In this document: positions 8,037 through 15,441 of the stretch, piece after piece | Position numbering within the stretch: position 1 is the stretch's first letter | Layout: each line of letters begins with the position of its first letter | Origin: Solirubrobacterales bacterium | GTDB taxonomy: Bacteria; Actinomycetota; Thermoleophilia; Solirubrobacterales; Solirubrobacteraceae | Assembly (NCBI GenBank): GCA_013815355.1 | Contig: JACDGG010000005.1 | Coordinates: forward strand, 1-43,127 | DNA: 43,127 nt | Reading direction: 5' to 3' | Position numbers and translations under genes: made by a program | Notes under the pieces: model-generated | Told to the model about the DNA's origin: nothing | Databases searched by the model: none | Seen by the model: only the letters and a program-made list of their open reading frames with translations

Positions 8037-9722
8037 TCAGCCCTCGGCTGCGGGACAAACGATCCGGTAGTCGCAGATCGAGCAGGCCGCACGCGAGGGC
8101 GTCGGCTCGAAGGACTGCCCGAGGATGCCCTCGCCGACCTCGAGCACGATCTCGGTGACCGCGGCGGCGTCGCGCTCGTCGCGTGGCACGGGCACCTTGA
8201 GGTCATCGAGCACGTAGTAGTAGGCCTGCTGGGAGGACTCCAGCTGCCAGGCCTCACGCGCGGCGAGCGCATACAGCGAGAGCTGTATGTCATCTGCGAG
8301 CTGCTCGGCCGTTTTGGGGCGCGAGGTCTTGTAGTCGATCAGCTCGTACTGCTCCTGCGCGCCGTCTGTGAGCAGATCGACGCGGTCGACGCGCCCGCGC
8401 AGGTGATGAGGCCCGAGGCGGAAGGCGAAGGCGCGCTCGAACCACACCGGCTTTGCGGGCTCCGCGCCGAGGCGCGCGTGGTATCGACTGAGCGCCGCGC
8501 GTGCCTTGCCCATCAGCTCGAGCTCATAGGGGCTTTCGCCGAGCGCGCTGCGACGCCAGACGACCTCGAGCAGCTCGAGCATCTGCGCGAGTGTCTGGGC
8601 GTCCTCGGAGTGGTAGCGCTCCAGCACCTGATGCACGACGATGCCGAAGCGCTGGTGCACCGTCTGCTCGGTGGGGATGCGCAGCACGCGCGCGAACTTG
8701 TAGCGCAGTGGGCAGCTGCGATAGGTCTGGATGTCCGAAGCCGACAGCGCCAGCCCGACGCCCTTGCGCGGCAGGAACGGCCCGAGCGAATGCTCCTCGC
8801 GCGGCACGAGCGCCTGGGCGCGGGCACGCTCGTCGCCCTCGACGTCGAGCAGCGTGTCATCGAGCGTGGAGGTCTGGAAGATCTCGCGCTGAAGTGGCGT
8901 CGTGGCTCCCAGCAGGCGCGTGTTGACGTCAGCCAGCGCCTCATCGAGCTCCTGCCCCTCGGGTCGCTGCAGCAGCGCGGAAAGCTTCAACAGCTCGAGG
9001 AAGCGAACGACACCGTGGGAGATGTCGAGGTCGGTGTCCAGCCGCAGCTCGCTGAGACGCCCGCCGATCCGCGCGACGGAGTCGAGGACCTCCTCGCGCA
9101 GCAGCCGCAGCGTCGTCTCCAGGCGATCCTCGGGGGGTGGCTCAGGCTCCTGCTCCTCGGCCGGACCCTCGGCGCGGCTTGGGGGCACGACCGTGGCGAG
9201 GTGGCGGGCGAGATCGCGCGTGCTCGAGCGCGGGTTCGCGGCGACAAAGCCCACGGCGAGCGCGCGTAGACGCTCGAGGCTCGCACGCTGATCGGCGGCC
9301 TCCTGCGGCGCGAGCAGCGGGCGCGAGCGCATCCCGAGGCGATCCACGAGGCGACTGAGGAACACATCCGGCTCGACTGTGTCCAGCTCTGCCGCGGCGC
9401 TGCGATGGAGCTCCAGGAAGCGCTGGATGCGTTCGCGCGCCTCCGGCGGGACCTGGGGCGACTCGATCGCTGCAGTGAGGCCGAGCACGAGGTCGAGCTT
9501 GCGCCGGCGCGCAAGGGCGATCACTCGCGCGAGGTCCACCTGGCGCAGCTCGATCGGGGGTCGCGCGAGCGCGCGCACGACCGCGGCGGCTTCGGTGGGG
9601 TCGATCAGAAGGCGCATCCAGGCGAGCGCGTCTCGCACCTCGGCGCGCTTGAGAAAGCTCCCGGGCTGCTCCTCTCGCGGCGGGCCTGCAGGCGGCGCTT
9701 GCGCGATCTCAGAGCTCGTCAC
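8037..9722 (-). CDS. Helicase-derived RecB-like PD-(D/E)XK nuclease lacking the helicase motor half
   Basis: A 561-residue protein. After ~22 disordered residues it enters directly into what looks like the distal part of a UvrD/PcrA-type helicase ('FLKRAEVRDALAWMRLLIDP', 'ALARPPIELR'), followed by a long helical linker. It ends in a RecB-family nuclease domain: 'GRVDRVDLL' and 'ELIDYKTSRP' hold the catalytic Asp and Asp-x-Lys, and 'QLSLYALAAREAW' is the Q motif. Four cysteines (one in 'YRSCPLRY', then 'CSIC' and 'VCP' near the C-terminus) are placed like the iron-sulfur cluster of AddB/Cas4-type nucleases. The Walker A and B helicase motifs are absent, and the upstream DNA is occupied by the opposite-strand metalloprotease. 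It starts with GTG. It is probably a DNA repair or recombination nuclease; a helicase partner would have to come from elsewhere. Confidence 0.7.
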   Translation of the reverse strand: MTSSEIAQAPPAGPPREEQPGSFLKRAEVRDALAWMRLLIDPTEAAAVVRALARPPIELRQVDLARVIALARRRKLDLVLGLTAAIESPQVPPEARERIQRFLELHRSAAAELDTVEPDVFLSRLVDRLGMRSRPLLAPQEAADQRASLERLRALAVGFVAANPRSSTRDLARHLATVVPPSRAEGPAEEQEPEPPPEDRLETTLRLLREEVLDSVARIGGRLSELRLDTDLDISHGVVRFLELLKLSALLQRPEGQELDEALADVNTRLLGATTPLQREIFQTSTLDDTLLDVEGDERARAQALVPREEHSLGPFLPRKGVGLALSASDIQTYRSCPLRYKFARVLRIPTEQTVHQRFGIVVHQVLERYHSEDAQTLAQMLELLEVVWRRSALGESPYELELMGKARAALSRYHARLGAEPAKPVWFERAFAFRLGPHHLRGRVDRVDLLTDGAQEQYELIDYKTSRPKTAEQLADDIQLSLYALAAREAWQLESSQQAYYYVLDDLKVPVPRDERDAAAVTEIVLEVGEGILGQSFEPTPSRAACSICDYRIVCPAAEG

Positions 9723-9771
9723 AAACCAAGGATACGCGGGAGATCGAGATCGACCGGGCTACGCTCTGTGA

Positions 9772-10878
9772 GTGGACGTCGTCGATTGGGGCTCAGCCCA
9801 GCGAATCGGAGAGATGATCGCCGGCTCGCCGCCGTTCGGTGGCGTGCGCGCGGCCAGCATCGAGCCGCTAGCGCTCGATTTCGCGGGGCGCGTGAGCGCC
9901 TACAGCGGGCTTGAGCTGCCCAGCGCGCTGCCGCCGCTGGAGGTCGTCGACCGCTCGGCCTGGATCGCGGCGAACCTGCGCACGATGCGCCCGATGCTCG
10001 CGCCGCTGACGGAGAAGATGGGCAAGGAGACGGGCATCCTCGCGGGGCCGATGCGGGCCGCCTCGGGCCTGATGCTCGGAGCACAGGTGGGCGCGCTGAC
10101 GGGGATGCTCTCCCAGCGCGTGCTCGGGCAATACGACCTCGCGCTGCTCGACTCATCGGTGGCGCCGCGTCTGCTGCTGCTGGCGCCCAACCTCGCGCAG
10201 GCCGCGCAGAGCCTGAACGTCGACCGTGACGAGCTCGTGCTGTGGGTGACGATCCACGAGATCACCCACGCGGTGCAGTTCTCGGGCGCGCCGTGGCTGC
10301 GCGACTACCTCGGTGGGATGCTCAAAGAGCTGATCGACGGCCTGCAGATGAGCGTCACGGGCAAACCGTCGCTCGCCAGCCGGCTCCCGAAGATGCCTGC
10401 GGCGAGCGAGCTGCGCGAGATGGTCGAGCGCGCCCGCAGCGGCCAGCTGCTGCGCCTGACGCTCGGCGAGGACCGCTGGGCGCTCGTCGAGCGCATGCAG
10501 GCGGCGATGTCGCTGATCGAGGGGCACGCGGAGCACACGATGGACGTGATCGGCGCCGAGATGCTCCCTTCGCTGCCGCGCCTGCGCACCGCGATGAACC
10601 ACCGCCGCGAGAGCCGCGGCCTGCCCTGGCGCGTGCTCGAGCGGCTGCTCGGCCTGGAGCTGAAGATGCGTCAGTACGCGATCGGCAGGCAGTTCTGCGA
10701 CGCCGTCGTGGCCGACGGCGGCCCCGAGATGCTGGCGCGCGCGTGGAGCGGCCCGGAGTCGCTGCCGCGTCCGGAGGAGCTGGAGCGCCCAGCCCACTGG
10801 CTCGAACGGATCCGTTCGAATGGGTCTGACGGGCCCAACGGCAATGGTCGAACGCATGTTCCTCCTGTTACAAGCTGA
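9772..10878 (+). CDS. DUF2342-type zinc metalloprotease-like protein ('F420 biosynthesis associated' family)
   Basis: A 368-residue protein with a GTG start. The zinc-binding HEITH is at residues 162-166 in 'VTIHEITHAVQF', and a downstream Glu-rich segment 'LIEGHAEHTMD' is the likely third ligand region. Other family blocks are 'GAQVGALTGMLSQRVLGQYDLALL' (in part) and 'RLLGLELKMRQYAIGRQFCDAVV' (in part). This matches the actinobacterial family once labelled coenzyme F420 biosynthesis-associated; no F420 gene lies nearby. TACGCT at 9760-9765, 6 nt before the GTG, fits a -10 element of a near-leaderless mRNA. Proteolytic activity is unproven for the family. The start is divergent from the nuclease gene (49-nt gap). 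Confidence 0.78.
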   Translation: MDVVDWGSAQRIGEMIAGSPPFGGVRAASIEPLALDFAGRVSAYSGLELPSALPPLEVVDRSAWIAANLRTMRPMLAPLTEKMGKETGILAGPMRAASGLMLGAQVGALTGMLSQRVLGQYDLALLDSSVAPRLLLLAPNLAQAAQSLNVDRDELVLWVTIHEITHAVQFSGAPWLRDYLGGMLKELIDGLQMSVTGKPSLASRLPKMPAASELREMVERARSGQLLRLTLGEDRWALVERMQAAMSLIEGHAEHTMDVIGAEMLPSLPRLRTAMNHRRESRGLPWRVLERLLGLELKMRQYAIGRQFCDAVVADGGPEMLARAWSGPESLPRPEELERPAHWLERIRSNGSDGPNGNGRTHVPPVTS

Positions 10879-10958
10879 CCGGCGCTGAGCCCCGGGGTTA
10901 CAGGGAAATCACATCCTGATAGGATCGTCCTGTAACGATCTTCCTCGAGCGGGTTACA
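10867..10958 (+). promoter_or_regulatory. Candidate promoter with four GTTACA motifs upstream of the basic-protein gene
   Basis: GTTACA occurs at 10867-10872, 10897-10902 and 10953-10958, and inverted (TGTAAC) at 10931-10936. The second copy stands exactly 17 nt before TAGGAT (10920-10925), so that pair reads as a -35/-10 promoter. The extended copies GTTACAGG (10897) and CCTGTAAC (10929-10936) form an inverted repeat around that -10. Either this is a promoter overlapped by a repeated operator or the recurrence is chance. The first copy lies in the last codons of the upstream metalloprotease gene. Confidence 0.4.
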
Positions 10959-11052
10959 AACAGGTGTTCGATTAGCTGAGACCGGCAATCGAGACCGAAC
11001 ACACATACCCATCCCTCGCACCCGGCGAGGAATACAGAGGAGCCCACTTCAG

Positions 11053-11619
11053 ATGCCCACCGTAAGCAACTCCCCCAAAGCCACCAAAGTCCGAGCGAAG
11101 GCCGCCCGTAAACCGGCCGCCCGCAAAGCTTCCACGCCCAAAGCCCGCACGCAGGCCAAGGCCTCCCACGCCAAGGGCGCACGCACCCGCGCCGCCCACC
11201 AGGCCGAGTCGACGCTGCGCCAGACCCAGACCGCGACCCGTGAGACCGCCGGCGTGTTCGGCGACTACGCCGAGCGCGCGGTGCTGATCCCCGTCGGCGC
11301 CGCCCTGATCGCCCGCGACCGCGTCGTCACGACGGTCAGCGACACGATCTCGACCTACTCCTCGACGTCCAAGACGCAGGCTCAGCTCAAAAAGTTCGAG
11401 CGTCGCGGCGCCACGGCCCGCAACCGCCTCGAGCGCGAGGTCCGCAAAGCGCGCGTGCGCGTCGAGCGCGAACTGCGCCAGCGCCGTCGCGTGATCGAGA
11501 GCACGGTCAGCGACATCGATGAGCGTCGCGAGACGATCGCCAAGAACGGCCAGGACATCGCGGGCCGCGTGCCCGAGCTGGCCACGAAGCTGCAGGAGCG
11601 CGTCCTCAGCCTCGTTTGA
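11053..11619 (+). CDS. Basic histone H1-like / HBHA-like helical protein
   Basis: A 188-residue protein. The first ~55 residues are a Lys/Ala/Arg-rich tail (repeats of the type 'KAARKPAARKAS') resembling the C-terminal tail of histone H1 or actinobacterial heparin-binding haemagglutinin. A short hydrophobic helix follows ('AVLIPVGAALIARDRVV'). From ~115 on there is a long charged helix rich in Arg/Glu ('REVRKARVRVERELRQRRR'), probably coiled coil. Codons are strongly C/G-ending and the gene has its own promoter region and a strong terminator, suggesting high expression. Likely roles are nucleoid association or an envelope phasin-like coat; I cannot decide between them from sequence. AGAGGAG upstream at suitable distance supports ATG 11053. 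Confidence 0.7.
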   Translation: MPTVSNSPKATKVRAKAARKPAARKASTPKARTQAKASHAKGARTRAAHQAESTLRQTQTATRETAGVFGDYAERAVLIPVGAALIARDRVVTTVSDTISTYSSTSKTQAQLKKFERRGATARNRLEREVRKARVRVERELRQRRRVIESTVSDIDERRETIAKNGQDIAGRVPELATKLQERVLSLV

Positions 11620-11666
11620 TCCAACCCCTTCCCCCGCCCGGCTCGGAGAGGCCGGATCGGGAAAGT

Positions 11667-11692
11667 CTGCCGACCTCATATCCCGTCGGCAG
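11667..11692. repeat. Small inverted repeat between the basic-protein gene and its terminator
   Basis: CTGCCGAC (11667-11674) and GTCGGCAG (11685-11692) form a perfect 8-bp stem with a 10-nt loop. It lies 48 nt past the stop of the basic protein and 23 nt before the main terminator. There is no T-run. It may stabilise the 3' end of the mRNA. Confidence 0.35.
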
Positions 11693-11714
11693 TAGTAGCA
11701 CCCTCTCCTCCCTC

Positions 11715-11751
11715 GACCCGCGGGCGGCCCCCACCGCCCGCGGGTCTTTTT
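11715..11751 (+). terminator. Strong rho-independent terminator
   Basis: The arms 11715-11727 and 11734-11746 form a perfect 13-bp GC-rich stem with a 6-nt loop, followed immediately by TTTTT (11747-11751). It ends transcription from the basic-protein gene. It is the clearest intrinsic terminator in the window. Confidence 0.9.
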
Positions 11752-11790
11752 AAGCCTCAAACGACGGGGAGAGACATACGCAGTCCGTGA

Positions 11791-11829
11791 GTTCAAATGA
11801 ACGTTTAATTCCGTTCAATCGAATACGCT
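11791..11829 (+). promoter_or_regulatory. Candidate operator/promoter of the HxlR regulator
   Basis: Two nested palindromes stand before the regulator gene: GTTCAAATGAAC (11791-11802; GTTCA/TGAAC arms) and TGAACG-N8-CGTTCA (11798-11817). TACGCT (11824-11829) resembles a -10 box, with the palindromes covering the -35 region. This is the expected layout for an autoregulated winged-helix repressor. The AT-rich segment stands out from its GC-rich surroundings. Confidence 0.45.
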
Positions 11830-11839
11830 GGCTGACGTT

Positions 11840-12553
11840 ATGGGAGCCGTCGGGGGCCTGCCGCACGAGACTTGGGCTACCAGCTCGAGACGAACCCGAG
11901 CCCACCGTTCGTGGACGCCGCTCGGACGCGCTCTGGCGGCGACTGGAGATCGCTGGACGCTGCTGATTGTCCTGCAACTCTCCGGTGGGCGCCTGCGCCT
12001 GAGCCGGCTTCATCGATGCCTCCCCGGTGTCAGCACGGGCGTACTCGAGCGCTACGTGCAGCAGATGGAGGAGCTCGAGCTGCTGACACGTACCCGCCAC
12101 CGAGAGATGCCCCCGCGTGTCGAACTCGAGTTGACGCAGGCCGGTAGAGAACTCCTGCCTATCGCAGTCGCCCTGTCGCGCTGGGGCATGGTCCGCATGT
12201 GGTCGGACCCCGGCGAGCGCGAACGAGTGGGTATCGAGTTACTACTACGCACCCTGCCGATGTTGGTCGAGGATCCAGCGGAGCTCCCCGACGGCACAGT
12301 CGAGGCCGTTGTAGTCGACCACCCCGAGCCACCGACCCATGTGAGCTACCGCATCTGCGGCGGCCATATCCAAGTCGAGCATGCGACCGGACGCTCGCAG
12401 AGCCGCGTCGAAGGCAACACTGGCATGTGGATCGAGGCGCTCGGACCTGCAGCCGACTACGCACGGCTCACCTTCGAAGGTGAGCGCCAACTTGCGATCG
12501 CTCTGCTCGACGCATTGCCACGCAGCACACGGAGCGTCCCGAGAGTGGGCTGA
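11840..12553 (+). CDS. HxlR-family winged-helix transcriptional regulator with extra C-terminal domain
   Basis: A 237-residue protein. Residues ~25-115 match HxlR-type winged helices: 'ALAATGDRWTLLIVLQL', 'SRLHRCLPGVSTGVLERYVQQME' (in part), 'LELLTRTRHREMPPRVELELT' (in part) and 'AGRELLPIAVALSRWG'. HxlR proteins are usually only ~110-150 residues; here a further ~120 residues follow ('VEAVVVDHPEPPTHVSYRICGG' in part, '...TFEGERQLAIALLDALP'), which resembles the SCP2-like domain on some actinobacterial HxlR regulators. The signal sensed is unknown; the tail could bind a hydrophobic ligand (inference). The gene stands alone behind a terminator and a palindromic operator candidate, so autoregulation is plausible. 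Base composition is slightly less GC-biased than its neighbours. Confidence 0.75.
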   Translation: MGAVGGLPHETWATSSRRTRAHRSWTPLGRALAATGDRWTLLIVLQLSGGRLRLSRLHRCLPGVSTGVLERYVQQMEELELLTRTRHREMPPRVELELTQAGRELLPIAVALSRWGMVRMWSDPGERERVGIELLLRTLPMLVEDPAELPDGTVEAVVVDHPEPPTHVSYRICGGHIQVEHATGRSQSRVEGNTGMWIEALGPAADYARLTFEGERQLAIALLDALPRSTRSVPRVG

Positions 12554-12600
12554 AGGGCTCGGTTGGTAGCGCAACGGGACCGGGCCCCGGGTTTGCCACA

Positions 12601-13767
12601 ATGGGCGGCGTGAGCAACCGAGACGAGATCCTCAAGGCGCTCGAGGTCGTGATCGACCCTGAGCTGCACCGCTCGATCGTCGAGCTCGACATGGTGCGCT
12701 CGATCGAGATCGGTGCAAACGGCGTCGTCGACGTGACCGTCTCGCTGACGACGCCGGGCTGCCCGATCAAGGGCCACTTTCAGAGCTCGGTCGCTGACGC
12801 GGTGAACGCGCTCGACGGCGTCACGCACACGAACGTCTACTTCGACGTGCTCACCGACACCCAGAAGGCCGCTCTGCAGCAGAAGCTCGGACGCGGGAGC
12901 TTGCCCGCGGGCTCACTCGCACAGGTCTCCAATGTGATCTGCATCGGCTCGGGCAAGGGCGGCGTCGGCAAGTCGACCCTGACGGCCAACATCGCCGCCG
13001 CACTCACAGCCGAAGGCAAGCGCGTGGGCATCCTCGACGCCGATGTGTGGGGCTACTCGATCCCGCGCATGTACGGCCTCGGCGCCACGCGTCCCCCGGT
13101 GTCCGCCGAGCGCAAGATCATTCCGCTCGAGTCCCACGGCGTGCGGGTGATGTCGATCGGCTTCTTCGTCGAGGAGGATGCCGCGGTCGTCTGGCGCGGG
13201 CCGATGCTGCACAAGGCGCTCACCCAGTTCCTCCAGGACGTCGACTGGGGCGTGCTCGACTATCTGCTCGTCGACCTACCGCCGGGTACCGGCGACGTCT
13301 CGATGACGCTCGCCCAGCTGCTGCCCCAGGCCAAGTTCCTGATCGTGACCACGCCGCAGCAGACCGCGCAGAAGGTCGCGCGCCGCTCGGCCCACATGGC
13401 GCACAAGGTCGACCTCGAGATCGCCGGCGTGATCGAGAACATGTCGGCGTTCACGACGCCCTCCGGCGAGCGTTTTACGATTTTCGGCGAGGGCGGCGGT
13501 AGTGAACTGGCCGAGGAACTCGACGTGCCCCTGCTCGGCAAGGTGCCCCTGACAATGCCGCTGCGGGCCCAGGCCGACAGCGGACTCCCGCTCGTGATCG
13601 AGGACCCGGATGACCCAGCCTCGCAGGCGATCCGCCAAGTCGCGCGCGGGATGATCGCGATGGCACCCGTGGCGCTACCCGTATTGCCGCTCGTAGAGGT
13701 TGGCGCATCCGCGCGGGAATCGGCGGAGAGCCGCAAACCCGTGGGCATGTCGCTGCCGATGGCCTGA
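12601..13767 (+). CDS. mrp: Mrp/ApbC-type P-loop ATPase, putative iron-sulfur cluster carrier
   Basis: A 388-residue cytosolic protein. The N-terminal ~90 residues are a MIP18/DUF59 domain ('LEVVIDPELHRSIVELDMV', 'TTPGCPIKG'). Residues 116-125 form the deviant Walker A GSGKGGVGKS, followed by 'DADVWGYSIPRMYG' and 'LVDLPPGTGDVSMTLAQL' (Walker B). The CxxC cluster ligands found in many Mrp/Nbp35 proteins are absent, as in many actinobacterial Mrp proteins. The family loads and transfers Fe-S clusters. It lies 135 nt before the LysRS paralog but has a separate promoter candidate in between, so co-transcription is uncertain. ATG 12601 is used; an in-frame GTG at 12610 is an alternative. Confidence 0.87.
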   Translation: MGGVSNRDEILKALEVVIDPELHRSIVELDMVRSIEIGANGVVDVTVSLTTPGCPIKGHFQSSVADAVNALDGVTHTNVYFDVLTDTQKAALQQKLGRGSLPAGSLAQVSNVICIGSGKGGVGKSTLTANIAAALTAEGKRVGILDADVWGYSIPRMYGLGATRPPVSAERKIIPLESHGVRVMSIGFFVEEDAAVVWRGPMLHKALTQFLQDVDWGVLDYLLVDLPPGTGDVSMTLAQLLPQAKFLIVTTPQQTAQKVARRSAHMAHKVDLEIAGVIENMSAFTTPSGERFTIFGEGGGSELAEELDVPLLGKVPLTMPLRAQADSGLPLVIEDPDDPASQAIRQVARGMIAMAPVALPVLPLVEVGASARESAESRKPVGMSLPMA

Positions 13768-13864
13768 TCGAGGCCGAGCGCAACAAGCGACATGCCCGTC
13801 CTCAGCCGCAGGCCGTCCGGCCCTGCGCGCACGGGTCTGCGCGACCCGCCCGGCCACCGAACGC

Positions 13865-13892
13865 TTGACAACAGCGTGTCACCTGAGAGGAT
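13865..13892 (+). promoter_or_regulatory. Candidate promoter of cassette 1 (LysRS paralog-kamD-kamE-kamB)
   Basis: A consensus -35 TTGACA (13865-13870) is followed after 16 nt by GAGGAT (13887-13892), a weak -10. The start ATG of the LysRS paralog is at 13903, so the leader would be very short. A similar CTTGACA lies before the ArgRS-like gene at 24108-24114. Confidence 0.4.
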
Positions 13893-13902
13893 CGTCTCGG
13901 AA

Positions 13903-15441
13903 ATGCCAGTACAGGACCAGCAGGAGAGGGAGCACGACGACCAGCAACCGGACTCGCCGGGTAGCGAGAACGGCGTCGTCGAATTCGATGAACGTCGCGC
14001 CAAGATGGAGCGGTTGCGCGCGGAAGGCGTCGAGCCATATCCCGCTGTCACGCTGTGGGCGACGCGCACGCGCATCGCCGAAGTGCTCGCCGGCCATGAC
14101 GCGGCGACGCTCGACGCCGGCGAGCACCCCGAGCTCAGCTACCAGATCGCCGGCCGGTTGATCTCGCGTCGCGGACACGGCAAGACCGCGTTCCTGGACA
14201 TCCGCGACCTGTCCGGCTCGATCCAGGTGGTCGTGCGCGTCGATGCGCTCGGGCAGGAGACCTATGACCGCATCCTCGGCTTCGACATCGGCGACATCCT
14301 CGGCGTGCTCGGCTGCGTGTACGTCACCCAGCGCGGTCAGCTCGCGCTGGCGGTCAAGGAGTGCACGCTGCTGACCAAGACGCTGCGCCCGCCGCCGGAC
14401 AAGCACCACGGTCTCGGCGACACCGGCACGCGCTACCGCTACCGCGAGCTTGACCTGATCGCAAACGTTGACACGCGCGAGCTGTTCATCACGCGCAACA
14501 AGATCGTCCTCGGGATCCGCGAATGGCTCGCCGAAAGGCATTTTGTGGAGATCGAAACGCCGGCGCTGCAGTCGCTCGCCGGCGGCGCCGGCTCGCGCCC
14601 GTTCACCACCCACCACAACGCGCTCGACCGCGACCTCTACCTGCGCATCTCCGTCGAGCTGTTCCTCAACCGCTGCATCGTCGGCGGCATGGAGAACGTC
14701 TACGACATGGGCAAGGTTTTCCGCAACGAGGGCATCTCGCCGAAGCACAGCCCCGAGTTCACGATCATCGAGTTCATGTGCGCCTACTCCGACTACAACG
14801 ACGTCGCCACCGTCACCGAAGAAATGTTCCGCGATGTCTCACAGACGGCGATCGGGCGCACCGTCATCAAACGAAACGGTGAGGACATCGACCTCGCAAA
14901 GCCGTGGCGGCGCGTCACGATGCGCGAGCTGATCCAGGAGCGCTTCGGACTGGACTTCATGGAGTCCACGCGCGAGCAGCTCGCCGAGGTGCTCGACGGG
15001 CCGATCGACCCCGCCGCGACGTGGGCTGAGGTCGTCGGCGACATCTACTCGGAGAAAATCGAGTCGACGCTCAACCAGCCCACGCACGTGTTTGACTTCC
15101 CGCTCGAGCCTTTCCCGATCACGAAGCGCCACGCCGTGCACCCCGAGCTCGGCGAGCACTTCGACGCGGTCATCGGCGGCATCGAGCTCGTCAGCGGCGA
15201 CACCGAGTTGAACGACCCGGTCGATCAGTGGCAGCGCTTCGTCGACCAGCGCAAGCGGCGCATGATCGACGACGAGGATGTGCCGCACCCCAACGACGAG
15301 GAATACGCGCGTGCGATCGAGTACGGCTACTCGCCGACCGCCGGCGGCGGCATGGGCGTCGACCGCCTGGTCATGATCCTGACCGAACGCGACACGCTGC
15401 GCGAGGTCATTCCCTTCCCGATCGTGCGGGATCTGCAATGA
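13903..15441 (+). CDS. Class II lysyl-tRNA synthetase paralog 1 with altered lysine pocket
   Basis: A 512-residue protein, full LysRS length. An OB-fold anticodon-binding domain ('IAGRLISRRGHGKTAFLDIRD' in part) precedes the class II core. Motif 2 'VFRNEGIS' (F273-E276 onwards) and motif 3 'GGGMGVDR' (481-488) are intact, so ATP-dependent amino acid activation is expected. The side-chain pocket differs from LysRS: 'ELY' is E290-F-M292 and 'NGFSELNDP' is S431-G-D433-T-E435-LNDP, so residues aligning with E. coli Tyr280, Asn424 and Phe426 are Met, Ser and Asp. Also 'PVEVSPLAKR' is 'PLEPFPITKR'. I chose the ATG at 13903 over 13792, whose extra 37 residues lack LysRS similarity and overlap the promoter candidate. 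Its stop overlaps kamD as ATGA. It probably activates a lysine isomer, perhaps the mutase product (inference). Confidence 0.85.
   Translation: MPVQDQQEREHDDQQPDSPGSENGVVEFDERRAKMERLRAEGVEPYPAVTLWATRTRIAEVLAGHDAATLDAGEHPELSYQIAGRLISRRGHGKTAFLDIRDLSGSIQVVVRVDALGQETYDRILGFDIGDILGVLGCVYVTQRGQLALAVKECTLLTKTLRPPPDKHHGLGDTGTRYRYRELDLIANVDTRELFITRNKIVLGIREWLAERHFVEIETPALQSLAGGAGSRPFTTHHNALDRDLYLRISVELFLNRCIVGGMENVYDMGKVFRNEGISPKHSPEFTIIEFMCAYSDYNDVATVTEEMFRDVSQTAIGRTVIKRNGEDIDLAKPWRRVTMRELIQERFGLDFMESTREQLAEVLDGPIDPAATWAEVVGDIYSEKIESTLNQPTHVFDFPLEPFPITKRHAVHPELGEHFDAVIGGIELVSGDTELNDPVDQWQRFVDQRKRRMIDDEDVPHPNDEEYARAIEYGYSPTAGGGMGVDRLVMILTERDTLREVIPFPIVRDLQ

Noticed and set aside
8037-10880. Frameshift explaining the missing helicase half of the nuclease
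   Set aside because: No helicase motifs are readable upstream in any minus-strand frame; that DNA encodes a complete HEITH metalloprotease on the plus strand.
13792-13902. Upstream start for LysRS paralog 1 at 13792
   Set aside because: The 37 added residues have no LysRS counterpart and the TTGACA box would fall inside the gene.
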